The translations under genes and the position numbers were made by a program. The notes beneath the pieces are model-generated. The model saw only the letters and a list, made by a program, of their open reading frames with translations. It had not been told where the DNA came from and did no database searches. DNA of 64,000 nt from DASSKK01 sp035690495 (GTDB lineage: Bacteria > Actinomycetota > Actinomycetes > Propionibacteriales > Nocardioidaceae), in contig DASSKK010000074.1 of assembly GCA_035690495.1 (NCBI GenBank), forward strand, positions 1-64,000, written 5' to 3'. Below, piece by piece: positions 1 to 9,076 of this stretch. Position 1 is the first letter of the stretch; each line of letters starts with the position of its first letter.

Positions 1-500
1 GCGTTCGAGCGGCAGTCGGTGGCGAACCCGAGCAGACCCTCGCGGTCCAAGCCGTCGATGCCGGCGGCAGCACCCTGCCCGACACCGTCGTCTTCGGGAC
101 CGTTCTCGATCATACGTTCACTGTAGAGGAGGCCACCGACACAACTGTGACAGCGACGTCTCGGCCGCGTCAGGAGGCGGCAGGGTCTCGACCATCTCGA
201 CCGGCGAGGCCGACATGCACTGCCGTCCTGAGCCTCGACTCTCCTGATGGTCACCCGTGAGGGGCAGGCCCGCGTGGCGCGCAACCCGGCCAGCGGTCAT
301 GCCCTCAGGCACAACTGGCGGGCAAACAGGTGCCTGAGGACATGACCGCGCAGACGAGCCGACTCGACAGGGGTCTCGACCGGCGCTCTCCAGGGAGCGG
401 ACCACGGTGCGGATGGCGGGGGGTTTGAAGTTCGTCACATGGGACACACCACGTGGGAGCGGTGGTTTCGACGGGCTCAGCCGGCGAAGGAAGGCGGACG
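1..500. other. Left-edge region without a convincing gene
   Basis: I see no recognisable protein here. A plus-strand frame is open from the window edge to a TGA at 258-260 and could be the tail of an upstream gene, but its translation matches no family I know. A perfect 10-bp inverted repeat (303-312 with 330-339, 17-nt spacer) could be a terminator stem, although no T-tract follows. The stretch at 468-486 resembles one end of the dispersed repeat described elsewhere in this window. The formate dehydrogenase promoter presumably lies between about 340 and 490, but no clear -35/-10 pair is visible. Confidence 0.4.
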
Positions 501-3500
501 ATGGGCGAGAAGGCGTTTCTCGGTGTGCCGCTGCTGCGCCAGCTGACCGGGCACGACCGACTCGGTCGTGGCACCGCGGCGATGTCGCGGCGCAGCGCGC
601 ACCTCGCCCCGCGCACCGCCGAGGCCGACAGGGTGGTGGGCTCGATCTGCCCCTACTGCGCGGTCGGCTGCGCGCAGAGGGTCTTCGTCAAGGACGAGCA
701 GGTCACCCAGATCGAGGGCGACCCGGCCAGCCCCGTCTCTCGCGGCCGGCTGTGTCCGAAGGGCAGCGCGACCAAGCAGCTGGTGACCGCGCCGGGGAGG
801 GTCACCACCGTCCGCTACCGGCGTCCGCACGGCACCGGGTGGGAGGACCTCGACCTCGACACCGCGATGGACATGATCGCGGACCGGGTGATCGCCACGC
901 GCAAGCAGTTCTGGGAGTGGCAGGACGACAAGGGCCGGCGGCTCCGTCGGACCATGGGCATCGCCAGCCTCGGAGGAGCGACCCTCGACAACGAGGAGAA
1001 CTACCTCATGAAGAAGCTCTACACGGCGATGGGCGCGATCCAGATCGAGAACCAGGCGCGTATTTGACACTCCTCCACCGTCCCCAGTTTGGGGACGAGC
1101 TTCGGCCGGGGAGGGGCCACCACCTTCCAGCAGGACCTGCAGAACTCCGACTGCATCGTCATCCAGGGCTCGAACATGGCCGAGTGCCACCCGGTCGGGT
1201 TCCAGTGGGTGATGGAGGCCCGGCGGCGGGGAGCGACGGTGATCCACGTCGACCCGCGCTTCACGCGCACCTCTGCGGTCGCGGACCTGCACGTCCCGAT
1301 CCGCGCCGGCTCCGACATCGCGTTCCTGGGTGCGCTGGTCAACCACGTGCTCAGCAACGAGCTCGACTTCCGTGAGTACGTCGTCAACTACACCAACGCC
1401 GCGGCGATCGTCGACGAGGAGTTCCGTGACACCGATGACCTCGACGGGCTGTTCGTCGGCTACGACCCGGAGTCCGGCCAGTACGACCCCAGCCACTGGC
1501 AGTACGCCGGAGCGCCGCAGTCCGCGGCCGCCGGCATGCGCGACCCGGCTCAGCCCGGAGGGCCGAGCCGGCCGCACGAGGAGCCCGGGGACCCCGAGGA
1601 GATGTCCGCCGGGGCGAGGCACAAGGCGGGGCGCTCCGAGACGTCAGGGTCCGGCGGGCCCTCCGTACACGCGAAGCCGCAGCGCGACGAGACGCTGCAG
1701 GACCCGCGGTGCGTGTTCCAGATCCTCAAGCGGCACTTCGCCCGCTACACACCCGAGATGGTGCAGCAGGTGTGCGGCATCTCCCCGGAGCAGTTCGCCC
1801 AGGTCGCCGAAGCGCTGACCAGCAACTCCGGGCGGGAGCGGACCAGCGCGTTCGTCTACGCGGTGGGGTGGACCCACCACAGCGTCGGCGTGCAGAACAT
1901 CCGCTGCGCGGCGATCCTGCAGCAGCTGCTCGGCAACATCGGCCGCCCCGGCGGCGGGATCATGGCGCTGCGCGGACACGCCTCCATCCAGGGCTCCACC
2001 GACATCCCGACGCTGTTCAACATCCTGCCGGGCTACCTGCCGATGGCGCATGCGCATGAGCACCTGGACCTGGACTCCTACGTCGAGGCCGACGCCGGCA
2101 AGACGGGATTCTGGGGCAACATGCGCGACTACACGGTGAGTCTGCTCAAGGCCTACTGGGGGGAAGCCGCCACCGAGCAGAACGAGTTCTGCTTCGACTA
2201 CCTGCCCAGGCTGACCGGCAACCACGGCACCTACGACACCGTGATGGGCCAGATCGAAGGAAGGGTCAAGGGCTACTTCATCGTGGGCGAGAATCCCGCG
2301 GTCGGCTCCGGGAACGGCAAGATGCAGCGGCTCGGGATGGCCAACCTGGACTGGCTGGTCGTCCGCGACATGGCGATGATCGAGTCGGCGACGTTCTGGA
2401 AGGACTCCCCGGAGATCGCCACCGGCGAGCTGGTCACCGCGGACATCGGCACCGAGGTGTTCTTCCTGCCTGCGGCCAGCCACGTGGAGAAGTCCGGGTC
2501 GTTCACCAACACCCAGCGGATGCTGCAGTGGCACCACAAGGCCGTCGAGCCGCCTGGCGACTGCCGCAGCGAGCTGCAGTTCTACCACGACCTCGGCAAG
2601 ATCATCCGGCGCAAGCTCGCCGGGTCCAACGACGACATGGACCGGCCGCTGCTCGATCTCACCTGGGACTACCCCACCGAAGGGCCGCTGGCCGAGCCGA
2701 ACGCGGAGTCGGTGCTGCGCGAGATCAACGGCTGGAGCGGGGACGGCGCAGAAGGCACGGCGCTGTCGTCGTACACCGAGCTGAAGTCCGACGGGTCGAC
2801 GACGTGCGGATGCTGGATCTACTGCGGCGTGTACGCCGACGAGACCAACCAGGCGGCGCGTCGCAGGCCGCACTGGGAGCAGAGCTACGTGGCGCCGGAG
2901 TGGGGCTGGGCGTGGCCGTCCAACCGGCGGATCCTCTACAACCGCGCGTCGGCCGACCCGGACGGCAAGCCGTGGAGCGAGCGCAAGCGCTACGTGTGGT
3001 GGGACGCCGAGGCCAACGACGGCAGCGGCAGCTGGACCGGCATGGACGTGCCGGACTTCATCGCCGACCGGCCTCCGGACCACGTCCCCGAGGAGGGCGC
3101 GCAAGGGCCGGACGCGATCGGCGGGCGCGATCCGTTCATCATGCAGACCGACGGCAAGTCCTGGCTGTTCGTGCCCACCGGGCTCGCCGACGGGCCGATG
3201 CCGACGCACTACGAGCCGGCCGAGTCGCCGGTGCGCAACCCGCTCTACGGCCGGCAGGCGAACCCCGCCCGCGAGAAGGTCGAGCATCCCGCGAACCCCA
3301 CCAACCCGTCGCTGTCGGACGTGTTCCCGTTCGTGTTCACCAGCTACCGCCTCACCGAGCACCACACCGCCGGCGGGATGAGCCGGACGCTGCCCTACCT
3401 CGCCGAGCTGCAGCCGGAGATGTTCTGCGAGGTCTCGCCGAGGCTGGCCGAGATGCGCGGCCTGCAGCACGGCGGCTGGGCGACGATCGTCACCGCGCGC

Positions 3501-3809
3501 ACCGCCATCGAGGCGCGCGTGATGGTCACCGACAGGGTGCGGTCGCTGCGGGTCGGGGAGCAGAGCATCGAGCAGGTCGGGCTGCCCTACCACTGGGGCG
3601 GCAACGGGTTGTCGACCGGAGACTCCATGAACGACCTGGTTAACCTCACCTTGGACCCCAACGTGCACATCCAGGACAAGGTCGGGACCTGCGACATCAA
3701 CCCCGGCCGTCGCCCGCGGGGGCCGAAGCTGACGGCGTACGTCGAGGGCTATCGCCGGCGCGCGGGTCTCGACGGGGATCTCGACCGGCAAGAGGGGAGT
3801 ACGACGTGA
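501..3809 (+). CDS. fdhG: Formate dehydrogenase alpha subunit, selenocysteine-containing
   Basis: This is the molybdenum or tungsten bis-MGD catalytic subunit that oxidises formate to CO2. It reads as one 1102-residue protein only if the TGA at 1065-1067 is decoded as selenocysteine. The residues around it (NQARI-U-HSSTVPSLG, then FGRG) match the NQARV-U-H active site of the FdhG/FdnG family. The N-terminus carries the [4Fe-4S] pattern CPYCAVGC followed by LCPKG. The chosen ATG has GAAGGAAGG upstream. No twin-arginine signal is visible, unlike periplasmic FDH-N/O. A Pro/Gly/Glu-rich insertion at about residues 345-390 is unusual. The last codons overlap the beta-subunit start (GTGA). Standard gene callers would split this into a 5-prime fragment and a gene starting near 1089. 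UGA decoding is inferred from alignment, the hairpin and selD, not proven. Confidence 0.93.
1065..1096 (+). promoter_or_regulatory. Bacterial SECIS hairpin after the Sec UGA
   Basis: Twelve nucleotides after the UGA at 1065-1067 lies a perfect 7-bp stem, GTCCCCA (1080-1086) with TGGGGAC (1090-1096), closed by a GTT loop. Known bSECIS elements sit at about this distance and present a G-U in the apical loop to SelB. The geometry fits SelB-directed selenocysteine insertion. The hairpin lies inside the coding sequence, so it also constrains the codons for VPSLGT. Confidence 0.85.
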
Positions 3810-4825
3810 CCTCACTGCAGCAGCGGCTGTCCGGGCGTCTCGACGACGTCACCGGCGACGCCGGCTACGAGGCGGGCGAGCATCCGCCGAGGATGGGCTT
3901 CTTCACCGACACGTCGGTGTGCATCGGCTGCAAGGCCTGCGAGGTGGCCTGCAAGGAGTGGAACGACGTACCCCAGCAGGGGTCAGCGGGCATCGGGGCG
4001 ATGTCTGCGATGTCCTACGACAACACCCAGGCGCTCGGCGCGGACTCGTGGCGGCACGTCGCGTTCGTAGAGAAACCCGCGAAGCCGACCTTTGCCACCA
4101 CGGCCGATCTGGGCCTGCCGGGGATGGGGCCGCCCGGCTTCTCCGACGGGGTGCCGGCGGGCGACGAGGGCGCGGACCAGGGCACCGCCTCGGGGGAGGA
4201 CGGCGGGGTGCGCTGGCTGATGTCCTCCGACGTCTGCAAGCACTGCACGCACGCCGCCTGCCTCGACGTGTGCCCGACCGGGTCCCTGTTCCGCACCGAG
4301 TTCGGCACCGTCGTCGTCCAGCCGGACATCTGCAACGGCTGCGGCTACTGCGTGCCGGCCTGCCCGTACGGCGTGATCGAGCGCCGCGAGGAGGACGGCC
4401 GGGTGTTCAAGTGCACGCTGTGCTACGACCGGCTCAAGGACGGCCAGCAGCCGGCGTGCGCGCAGGCGTGTCCGACAGAGTCCATCCAGTACGGCGAGGT
4501 GAGCGAGCTGCGCGAGCGCGCGCGGCTGCGGGTCGCCGAGCTGCACGACAAGGGCGTGGACGTCGCACGTCTCTACGGTGCCGACCCGGATGACGGCGTC
4601 GGCGGCGACGGCGCGTTCTTCCTGCTCCTCGACGAGCCCGAGGTCTACGGGCTGCCGCCGGACCCGGTCGTCACCACCCGCGACCTGGGCACGATGTGGA
4701 AGCACGTCGGCAGTGCGGCCGTCGCGCTGGTCGGGCTCGGCGTTGCTTCCTTCACTTCGAGACGCCTCGTGCCTCGGCTCCTCAGTACAGGCTTCGGCGG
4801 CCGGTTGCCCGGGGCCCGACGATGA
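3806..4825 (+). CDS. fdhH: Formate dehydrogenase beta subunit, four [4Fe-4S] clusters
   Basis: This electron-transfer subunit passes electrons from the alpha subunit to the membrane subunit. Four cysteine clusters are visible: CIGCKACEVACKEW, CKHCTHAACLDVCP, CNGCGYCVPACPYG, and CTLCYDR with CAQACP. The GTG start overlaps the alpha stop, and the stop overlaps the next ATG, so the three genes are translationally coupled. A hydrophobic stretch near residues 300-316 would anchor the C-terminus. The last ~20 residues (TSRRLVPRLLSTGF) are encoded by a copy of the dispersed repeat at 4755-4792, so the tail looks acquired rather than conserved. The subunit call is secure; the symbol is by analogy. 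Confidence 0.9.
   Translation: MTSLQQRLSGRLDDVTGDAGYEAGEHPPRMGFFTDTSVCIGCKACEVACKEWNDVPQQGSAGIGAMSAMSYDNTQALGADSWRHVAFVEKPAKPTFATTADLGLPGMGPPGFSDGVPAGDEGADQGTASGEDGGVRWLMSSDVCKHCTHAACLDVCPTGSLFRTEFGTVVVQPDICNGCGYCVPACPYGVIERREEDGRVFKCTLCYDRLKDGQQPACAQACPTESIQYGEVSELRERARLRVAELHDKGVDVARLYGADPDDGVGGDGAFFLLLDEPEVYGLPPDPVVTTRDLGTMWKHVGSAAVALVGLGVASFTSRRLVPRLLSTGFGGRLPGARR
4755..4792 (+). repeat. Dispersed 38-bp repeat, copy inside the fdh beta gene
   Basis: The sequence starts CTTCGAGACGCCTCGTGCCT and ends GGCTCCTCAGTACAGGC. It is nearly identical to copies at 6378, 6417, 8978 and 9017 (the last two inverted) and to the core of the 87-bp element at 27660. Here it is read in frame as the C-terminal tail of the ferredoxin-like subunit. 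Confidence 0.85.
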
Positions 4826-5763
4826 GAGAGCCCACCATGGTCGGGCGGGCCGAGCTGCAGCCCTACGACTCCTACTACGGCCGGCCGATCCTCAAGCCAC
4901 CGCCGTGGGAGGCCCGCGACATCGCCGGCTACCTGTTCCTCGGCGGGCTGGCCGGCGCCTCGGCGCTGCTGGCCGAGGGGGCCGCGCTCACCGGCAGGCC
5001 GGGTCTGGCCCGGGCGGCCCGGGCGGGGGCCGTCGGTGGTGCCGGACTCGGGACGGTGGCGCTGATCCACGACCTCGGCCGGCCGGAGCGGTTCGTGAAC
5101 ATGCTGCGGGTGTTCAAGCCCACCTCGCCGATGTCGGTGGGCTCGTTCGTCCTCGCGCCCTTCACGGGCCTGTCGGTGGTCGCCGCGCTCTCCTCGGCCA
5201 CCGGTCGGCTGCCCCGGATCGGTCGTGCCGCCGGCGTCGGCGCCGCAGCGCTGGGGGCGCCGCTGGCCACCTACACCGCGGCCCTGCTCTCCGACACGGC
5301 CGTGCCCGCCTGGCACGACGGGCACCGGCACATGCCCTACACGTTCGCCGGGTCCGCTGCGTCCGCTGCCGGCGGCTGGGGGATGCTGCTGGCCCCGCGG
5401 GCGGAGAACGCGCCGGCCCGGGCGATGGCCCTCGGCGGCACGGCGCTCGAGGCGGTGACGGTCGAGCTGATGAAGAAGCGCATCGGCATGACCGCGGAGC
5501 CCTACTCGAGAGGTCGCGGCGGCACGCTGCTGCAGGGGGCACGTGTCGCCAACGGCACGGCGGTCGCCCTCTCGCTGGTGGGCGGCAGGTCCCGGGTGGC
5601 GGCAGCGCTCGCGGGCACGGCGTACCTCATGGGGTCGGTGCTGACCCGCTTCGGGATTTTCGCGGCGGGCATCGACTCGGCCAAGGATCCGGCGTACACC
5701 GTGAGCCCGCAGCGCGACCGGCAGCGCTCAACCGATCCGATCGGCGCTCCCGCCGCCGGCTGA
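4822..5763 (+). CDS. nrfD: NrfD-like membrane subunit of formate dehydrogenase
   Basis: This 313-residue polytopic membrane protein follows the alpha and beta subunits and is the likely quinone-reducing anchor of the complex. The N-terminal PYDSYYGRPILKPPPWEAR segment and the following hydrophobic helices (GYLFLGGLAGASALL, GLGTVALIHDLGRPERF, SVGSFVLAPFTGLSVV) are typical of the NrfD/PsrC family, which replaces the cytochrome b subunit of E. coli FDH-N. Eight or so membrane segments are predicted by eye. The ATG at 4822 overlaps the beta stop (ATGA); an in-frame ATG at 4837 is an alternative. The operon appears to end here, because the next gene is on the other strand 13 bp away. Confidence 0.88.
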   Translation: MREPTMVGRAELQPYDSYYGRPILKPPPWEARDIAGYLFLGGLAGASALLAEGAALTGRPGLARAARAGAVGGAGLGTVALIHDLGRPERFVNMLRVFKPTSPMSVGSFVLAPFTGLSVVAALSSATGRLPRIGRAAGVGAAALGAPLATYTAALLSDTAVPAWHDGHRHMPYTFAGSAASAAGGWGMLLAPRAENAPARAMALGGTALEAVTVELMKKRIGMTAEPYSRGRGGTLLQGARVANGTAVALSLVGGRSRVAAALAGTAYLMGSVLTRFGIFAAGIDSAKDPAYTVSPQRDRQRSTDPIGAPAAG

Positions 5764-5776
5764 CAGAAGACCGGGC

Positions 5777-6358
5777 TCAGGCCCGAAGGCCGGCGAGCAC
5801 GACCGCGATGATCCGGTCGGACTGCTCGGCGGACGCCTCGGGCATCATCGTGCAGCCGCCGACGAGCCGGATCATGTCGCTGACCTCGACGTCGCGGCGG
5901 GCCACCCCGGCCTCCTGGGCCCGCGTCAGCACCGCTTCCGCCGTGCCGTTGATCACCTGCCGCGAGTGGGTGAGCAGCTCGGCGTCCCGTCCGACAGCGT
6001 CGACCAGCTCGTGGAAGAGTGCCCGCTTCGTGGTCGCATACGACATGAACAGGTGCAGGTAGCGCTCCAGCGCCTCCCACGGCTCGGCGGACGCGAGCAG
6101 CTTCTCGGTGCCGGTGGCCAGGTCGTCGACCTCGTCGCGGTAGACCGCCTCCAGCAGCGTCAGCCGGGTGGGGAAGTGCCGGTAGAGCGTGCCGATGCCC
6201 ACCTCGGCCCGGGCGGCGATCTTCTCCAGCGACGTGTCGGTCTCGTGCTCGCGGAACACCTCGCGGGCGGCGCTGAGCAGCCGCTCGTAGTTGCGTCGGG
6301 CATCGGCCCGCAGGGGACGCCCGGACGTGGTCGGCTCGGCCACTGCGGTCATCTCCAT
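5777..6358 (-). CDS. TetR-family repressor, probably of the adjacent MFS exporter
   Basis: A 193-residue TetR regulator. The N-terminal helix-turn-helix runs from NYERLLSAAREVFREH through SLEKIAARAEVGIGTLYRHFPTR at about residues 25-75. The C-terminal half is the variable ligand domain. It is divergent from the MFS gene at 6538, and the palindromes within that gene's promoter (6466-6494) are the obvious binding site. Local repressor control of a drug or metabolite exporter is the usual role of this arrangement. The ligand cannot be read from sequence. Confidence 0.9.
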   Translation of the reverse strand: MEMTAVAEPTTSGRPLRADARRNYERLLSAAREVFREHETDTSLEKIAARAEVGIGTLYRHFPTRLTLLEAVYRDEVDDLATGTEKLLASAEPWEALERYLHLFMSYATTKRALFHELVDAVGRDAELLTHSRQVINGTAEAVLTRAQEAGVARRDVEVSDMIRLVGGCTMMPEASAEQSDRIIAVVLAGLRA

Positions 6359-6377
6359 TTCCGGTCGTCGAAACGCC

Positions 6378-6454
6378 CTTCGAGACGCCTCGTTCCTCGG
6401 CTCCTCAGGACAGGCCCTTCGAGACGCCTCGTTCCTCGGCTCCTCAGGACAGGC
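6378..6454 (+). repeat. Two tandem copies of the dispersed 38-bp repeat
   Basis: Copies at 6378-6415 and 6417-6454 are identical over CTTCGAGACGCCTCGTTCCT and the following GGCTCCTCAGGACAGGC, with a 39-bp period. They fill the gap between tetR and the MFS promoter, and the second copy ends two bases before the -35 hexamer. They may act as a spacer or transcriptional boundary; no coding role is seen here. Confidence 0.85.
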
Positions 6455-6456
6455 CC

Positions 6457-6494
6457 TTGCTAAGTGGAGGTAGCCTCCGTATAGTTACCGGAGG
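6457..6494 (+). promoter_or_regulatory. Promoter with overlapping TetR-type operator
   Basis: A TTGCTA -35 (6457-6462) and TATAGT -10 (6480-6485) are separated by exactly 17 bp. The spacer holds the palindrome GGAGG-TAG-CCTCC (6466-6478), and a third GGAGG (6490-6494) lies just past the -10. This is a clear housekeeping promoter whose face would be covered by a dimeric repressor, presumably the TetR encoded divergently. The first base of the -10 is shared with the end of the repeat structure. Confidence 0.7.
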
Positions 6495-6537
6495 GCCCTT
6501 CCACTTCTTCCGCCATCGTACCCGAGAGGCCGCAACC

Positions 6538-8022
6538 TTGTCTGCTCCCACTGCAACCCTTCCCGAAAACGCGCGCGAGCCTTCCCCAGGGGAGGTCGCG
6601 CAGAAGCCCGGCGGTCCGTCCGTCCGCCAGCTCCGGACCCGGCGCCCGTCCGTGGTGCTCGCGGTCATCCTGGTCGCCCAGCTGATGGTGATGCTGGACA
6701 TGAGCATCGTGAACGTCGCCCTGCCGAACATGAAGGCCGAGCTCGGCTTCAGCTCCGAGGGTCTGTCCTGGGTGCTGAACGCCTACAGCCTGACCTTCGG
6801 CGGGCTGCTCCTTCTCGGTGCACGTGCCGGCGACCTGCTCGGTCGACGTCGTACCTTCCTCGCGGGCGTTGCCCTGTTCTCCGCCGGATCCCTGGTCGGA
6901 GGTCTCGCCGGCACGTCCGGGATGCTGCTCGCCGCGCGTGCCGCGCAGGGCATCGGAGGCGCGATGGTCGCCCCGGCGACGCTGGCCCTGCTCGCGTCGA
7001 TGTTTCCCGAGGGGCGGGAACGCATCCGCGCCCTCGGCCTGTTCAGTGCCGTCTCGGTCGGCGGTGCGTCGCTCGGCCTGGTGGCCGGTGGCGTGCTCAC
7101 CGAGTGGGCCTCGTGGCGCTGGGTGATGTTCGTCAACGTCCCGATCGGGGCTGTGCTGCTGGTCGCGGCCGCACTCGTCGTGCCCGAGACGGCACGTGAG
7201 CGGGGCCGGTTCGACCTGGCCGGCGCGGTCACCTCGACCGTCGGCATGACCGCGCTGGTGTACGGGTTCGTGCACGCGGCAGGTCACGGCTGGTCGAGCG
7301 GGCAGAGCGTCGCCGCCTTCGTGGTCGGCGTGCTGCTGATGGCCGCGTTCGTGGCTGTCGAGAGCCGGGCCGAGGCGCCGATCACGCCGCTCAGCCTGTT
7401 CGCTGACCGCACCCGCAGCGGCGCGTACGTCGCCAGGATGCTGCTCATCGCTGGGATGACCGGGATGTTCTTCTTCCTGACCCTGTTCCTGCAGGGCGTG
7501 CTCGGCTTCTCGCCGCTGGCGACCGGCTTGGGCTTCCTGCCGCTGACCCTGGGGCTGTTCCTCACCTCCCAGGCCAGCGCCCGGGTCCTCGTCGAGAGGT
7601 ACGGCGAGCAGCGGGTGATGCTGACCGGCATCGCCATCTCGGCGGCCGGCCTGCTGTGGCTGACGCGCCTGGGAGCCGGTTCGGGCTACCTGGACATCCT
7701 CGGCCCGATGGTGCTGGTCGGCCTCGGCAACGGCAGCGCGTTCGTGCCGCTGACCTCCCAGGGACTGCACGCCGTCGCCCGCGATCACGCCGGTGCCGCG
7801 TCGGGGCTGGTCAATGTCATGCAGCAGGCCGGGGCCTCCCTGGGGCTGGCCGTGCTGGTCACCGTGTTCGGCACCGCGAGCCGCCACGCGTCGTCACCGG
7901 CGGCCGGCTTCGTCCCCGGCATGCACGCGGCCTTCCTGGTGGCCACCGGGCTGCTCCTGGGCAGCCTCGCGGCGGCAGCCATCGGATCCGTTCAGGTGCC
8001 CCGCGGAACGTCCCCGGGATGA
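6538..8022 (+). CDS. MFS transporter, DHA2 (14-TM) drug-efflux type
   Basis: A 494-residue major facilitator with about 14 hydrophobic helices. The N-terminal motif MLDMSIVNVALP and the loop LGARAGDLLGRRRTF (motif A) mark the DHA2/EmrB-QacA group of proton-driven exporters. I chose the TTG at 6538 because GAGAGG lies 8 bases upstream and a well-formed promoter ends at 6485. The frame stays open further upstream, but that would place the start inside the promoter. Regulation by the divergent TetR is likely from the operator at 6466-6494. Substrate unknown. Confidence 0.9.
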   Translation: MSAPTATLPENAREPSPGEVAQKPGGPSVRQLRTRRPSVVLAVILVAQLMVMLDMSIVNVALPNMKAELGFSSEGLSWVLNAYSLTFGGLLLLGARAGDLLGRRRTFLAGVALFSAGSLVGGLAGTSGMLLAARAAQGIGGAMVAPATLALLASMFPEGRERIRALGLFSAVSVGGASLGLVAGGVLTEWASWRWVMFVNVPIGAVLLVAAALVVPETARERGRFDLAGAVTSTVGMTALVYGFVHAAGHGWSSGQSVAAFVVGVLLMAAFVAVESRAEAPITPLSLFADRTRSGAYVARMLLIAGMTGMFFFLTLFLQGVLGFSPLATGLGFLPLTLGLFLTSQASARVLVERYGEQRVMLTGIAISAAGLLWLTRLGAGSGYLDILGPMVLVGLGNGSAFVPLTSQGLHAVARDHAGAASGLVNVMQQAGASLGLAVLVTVFGTASRHASSPAAGFVPGMHAAFLVATGLLLGSLAAAAIGSVQVPRGTSPG

Positions 8023-8118
8023 CCGACCGGCGGTAATGCCCGCAGGCACCGGTCAGTGGCCAAAGTGGTGCCCACGGACATTACCGGGCCGGTCTACGGT
8101 GGGGACGGAGGTTGAGAC

Positions 8119-8478
8119 ATGAGTGAGGAACCGACTCCGATCGCCTACGCCGCCTTGACGCGGGGCACGCCGATGCTCACGCGGTCGGACCGGCAGTTCG
8201 GCACGGTGGAGCACGTGCTCCAGGTGCCGGAGGAGGACCTGTTCGACGGGATCGTGGTCGCGACCGAGCGTGGTCTGCGTTTCGTCGACGCCGACCAGGT
8301 CGGTCAGATCACCGCCGCGTGGGTGCGCTGCGAGCTCAGCGACGAGGAGGCCGACGCGCTGCCCGAGCCCGAAGGTGCGCCCGTGTATACGGTGGATGCG
8401 CTGCAGGACATCGGCGGGTCGCTGCACGACCGGCTGGGCCGGCTGTTCCACCGGCCGCGCTGGACACGCGAGGACTAG
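8119..8478 (+). CDS. PRC-barrel-like small protein
   Basis: A 119-residue soluble protein. The segment GTPMLTRSDRQFGTVEHVLQ, then FDGIVVATERGLRFVDADQVGQI, has the beta-strand pattern of PRC-barrel/DUF2171 domains, which occur in actinobacterial stress and RNA-metabolism proteins. The C-terminus is acidic then basic and ends WTRED. It stands alone, with 96 bp before and 121 bp after. The family call is moderate and the function unknown. Confidence 0.6.
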   Translation: MSEEPTPIAYAALTRGTPMLTRSDRQFGTVEHVLQVPEEDLFDGIVVATERGLRFVDADQVGQITAAWVRCELSDEEADALPEPEGAPVYTVDALQDIGGSLHDRLGRLFHRPRWTRED

Positions 8479-8599
8479 CGGAGTCCCTGGCCGGCGCGGC
8501 CGCGACGTGGGCAACCCGCATGAAGTCGCCTCTCCGCGGGTAGCAGTCGATGTCCCCTAACCCTCGGACACACGACCCGCAGCCCGCCAGGAGATCTCC

Positions 8600-9076
8600 G
8601 TGCAGTACGCCCAGATCGTCGCCGCGGTGCAGCAGCACGCACCGGGACTGAGTCACCAGGAGGCTTCGCGGCTCACCCAGGCGACGATCGCGGTGCTCGG
8701 TGAGCGGCTCGGCGGCGGTGTCAGCCAGGGCCTCGCGCTCAAGCTTCCGGCACTGCTCGCCACCGAGATCCGCGAGGACGACCCCCGCGAGGAGTTCGGC
8801 GTCGAGGAGTTCTACACCCGGGTCGCGGCCGTCTCGCCGAGCAGCCCGGACACCCCCGAGGGTGCCCGCCGGCAGGCGCGTGCGGTGGCCGCCGCGCTGC
8901 GGGAGACGTTGCCGGGCCGGGAGTACGACGCGCTGTGCGAGACGCTGCCCGGCGAGTACGCCGACCTGCTCACCGAGGCCTGTGCTGAGGAGCCGAGGGA
9001 CGAGGCGTCTCGAAGTGCCTGTACTGAGGAGCCGAGGGACGATGCGTCCCGTACTGAGGAGGCGTCGGACCGATGA
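8600..9076 (+). CDS. DUF2267 protein with a repeat-derived tail
   Basis: A 158-residue protein starting at a GTG with AGGAGA upstream. Residues 1-125 are DUF2267-like: MQYAQIVAAV, a segment with two predicted helices, REEFGVEEFYTRV and LPGREYDALCETLPGEYADL. The last ~30 residues (EEPRDEASRS..TEEPRDDASRT) are encoded by inverted copies of the dispersed repeat and are strikingly acidic. The stop overlaps the selD ATG (ATGA), so the repeat insertion created or preserves coupling to selD. Function unknown; co-occurrence with selD may be incidental. Confidence 0.75.
   Translation: MQYAQIVAAVQQHAPGLSHQEASRLTQATIAVLGERLGGGVSQGLALKLPALLATEIREDDPREEFGVEEFYTRVAAVSPSSPDTPEGARRQARAVAAALRETLPGREYDALCETLPGEYADLLTEACAEEPRDEASRSACTEEPRDDASRTEEASDR
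8978..9064 (-). repeat. Inverted dispersed repeats within the DUF2267 gene
   Basis: One full copy (8978-9015), a second nearly full one (9017-9050) and a 14-bp stub (9051-9064) run in tandem, inverted relative to the copies at 4755 and 6378. All remain in frame and supply the C-terminal ~30 residues of the DUF2267 protein up to the selD start. Confidence 0.8.

Noticed and set aside
420..440. Possible tRNA-Sec anticodon loop (TTCAAA on the minus strand)
   Set aside because: The flanking bases do not form an anticodon stem, and no acceptor or T-arm is present.
1089..3809. Separate gene starting at the ATG near 1089
   Set aside because: It would lack the FeS and first bis-MGD segments; the upstream part continues in the same frame through a Sec codon.
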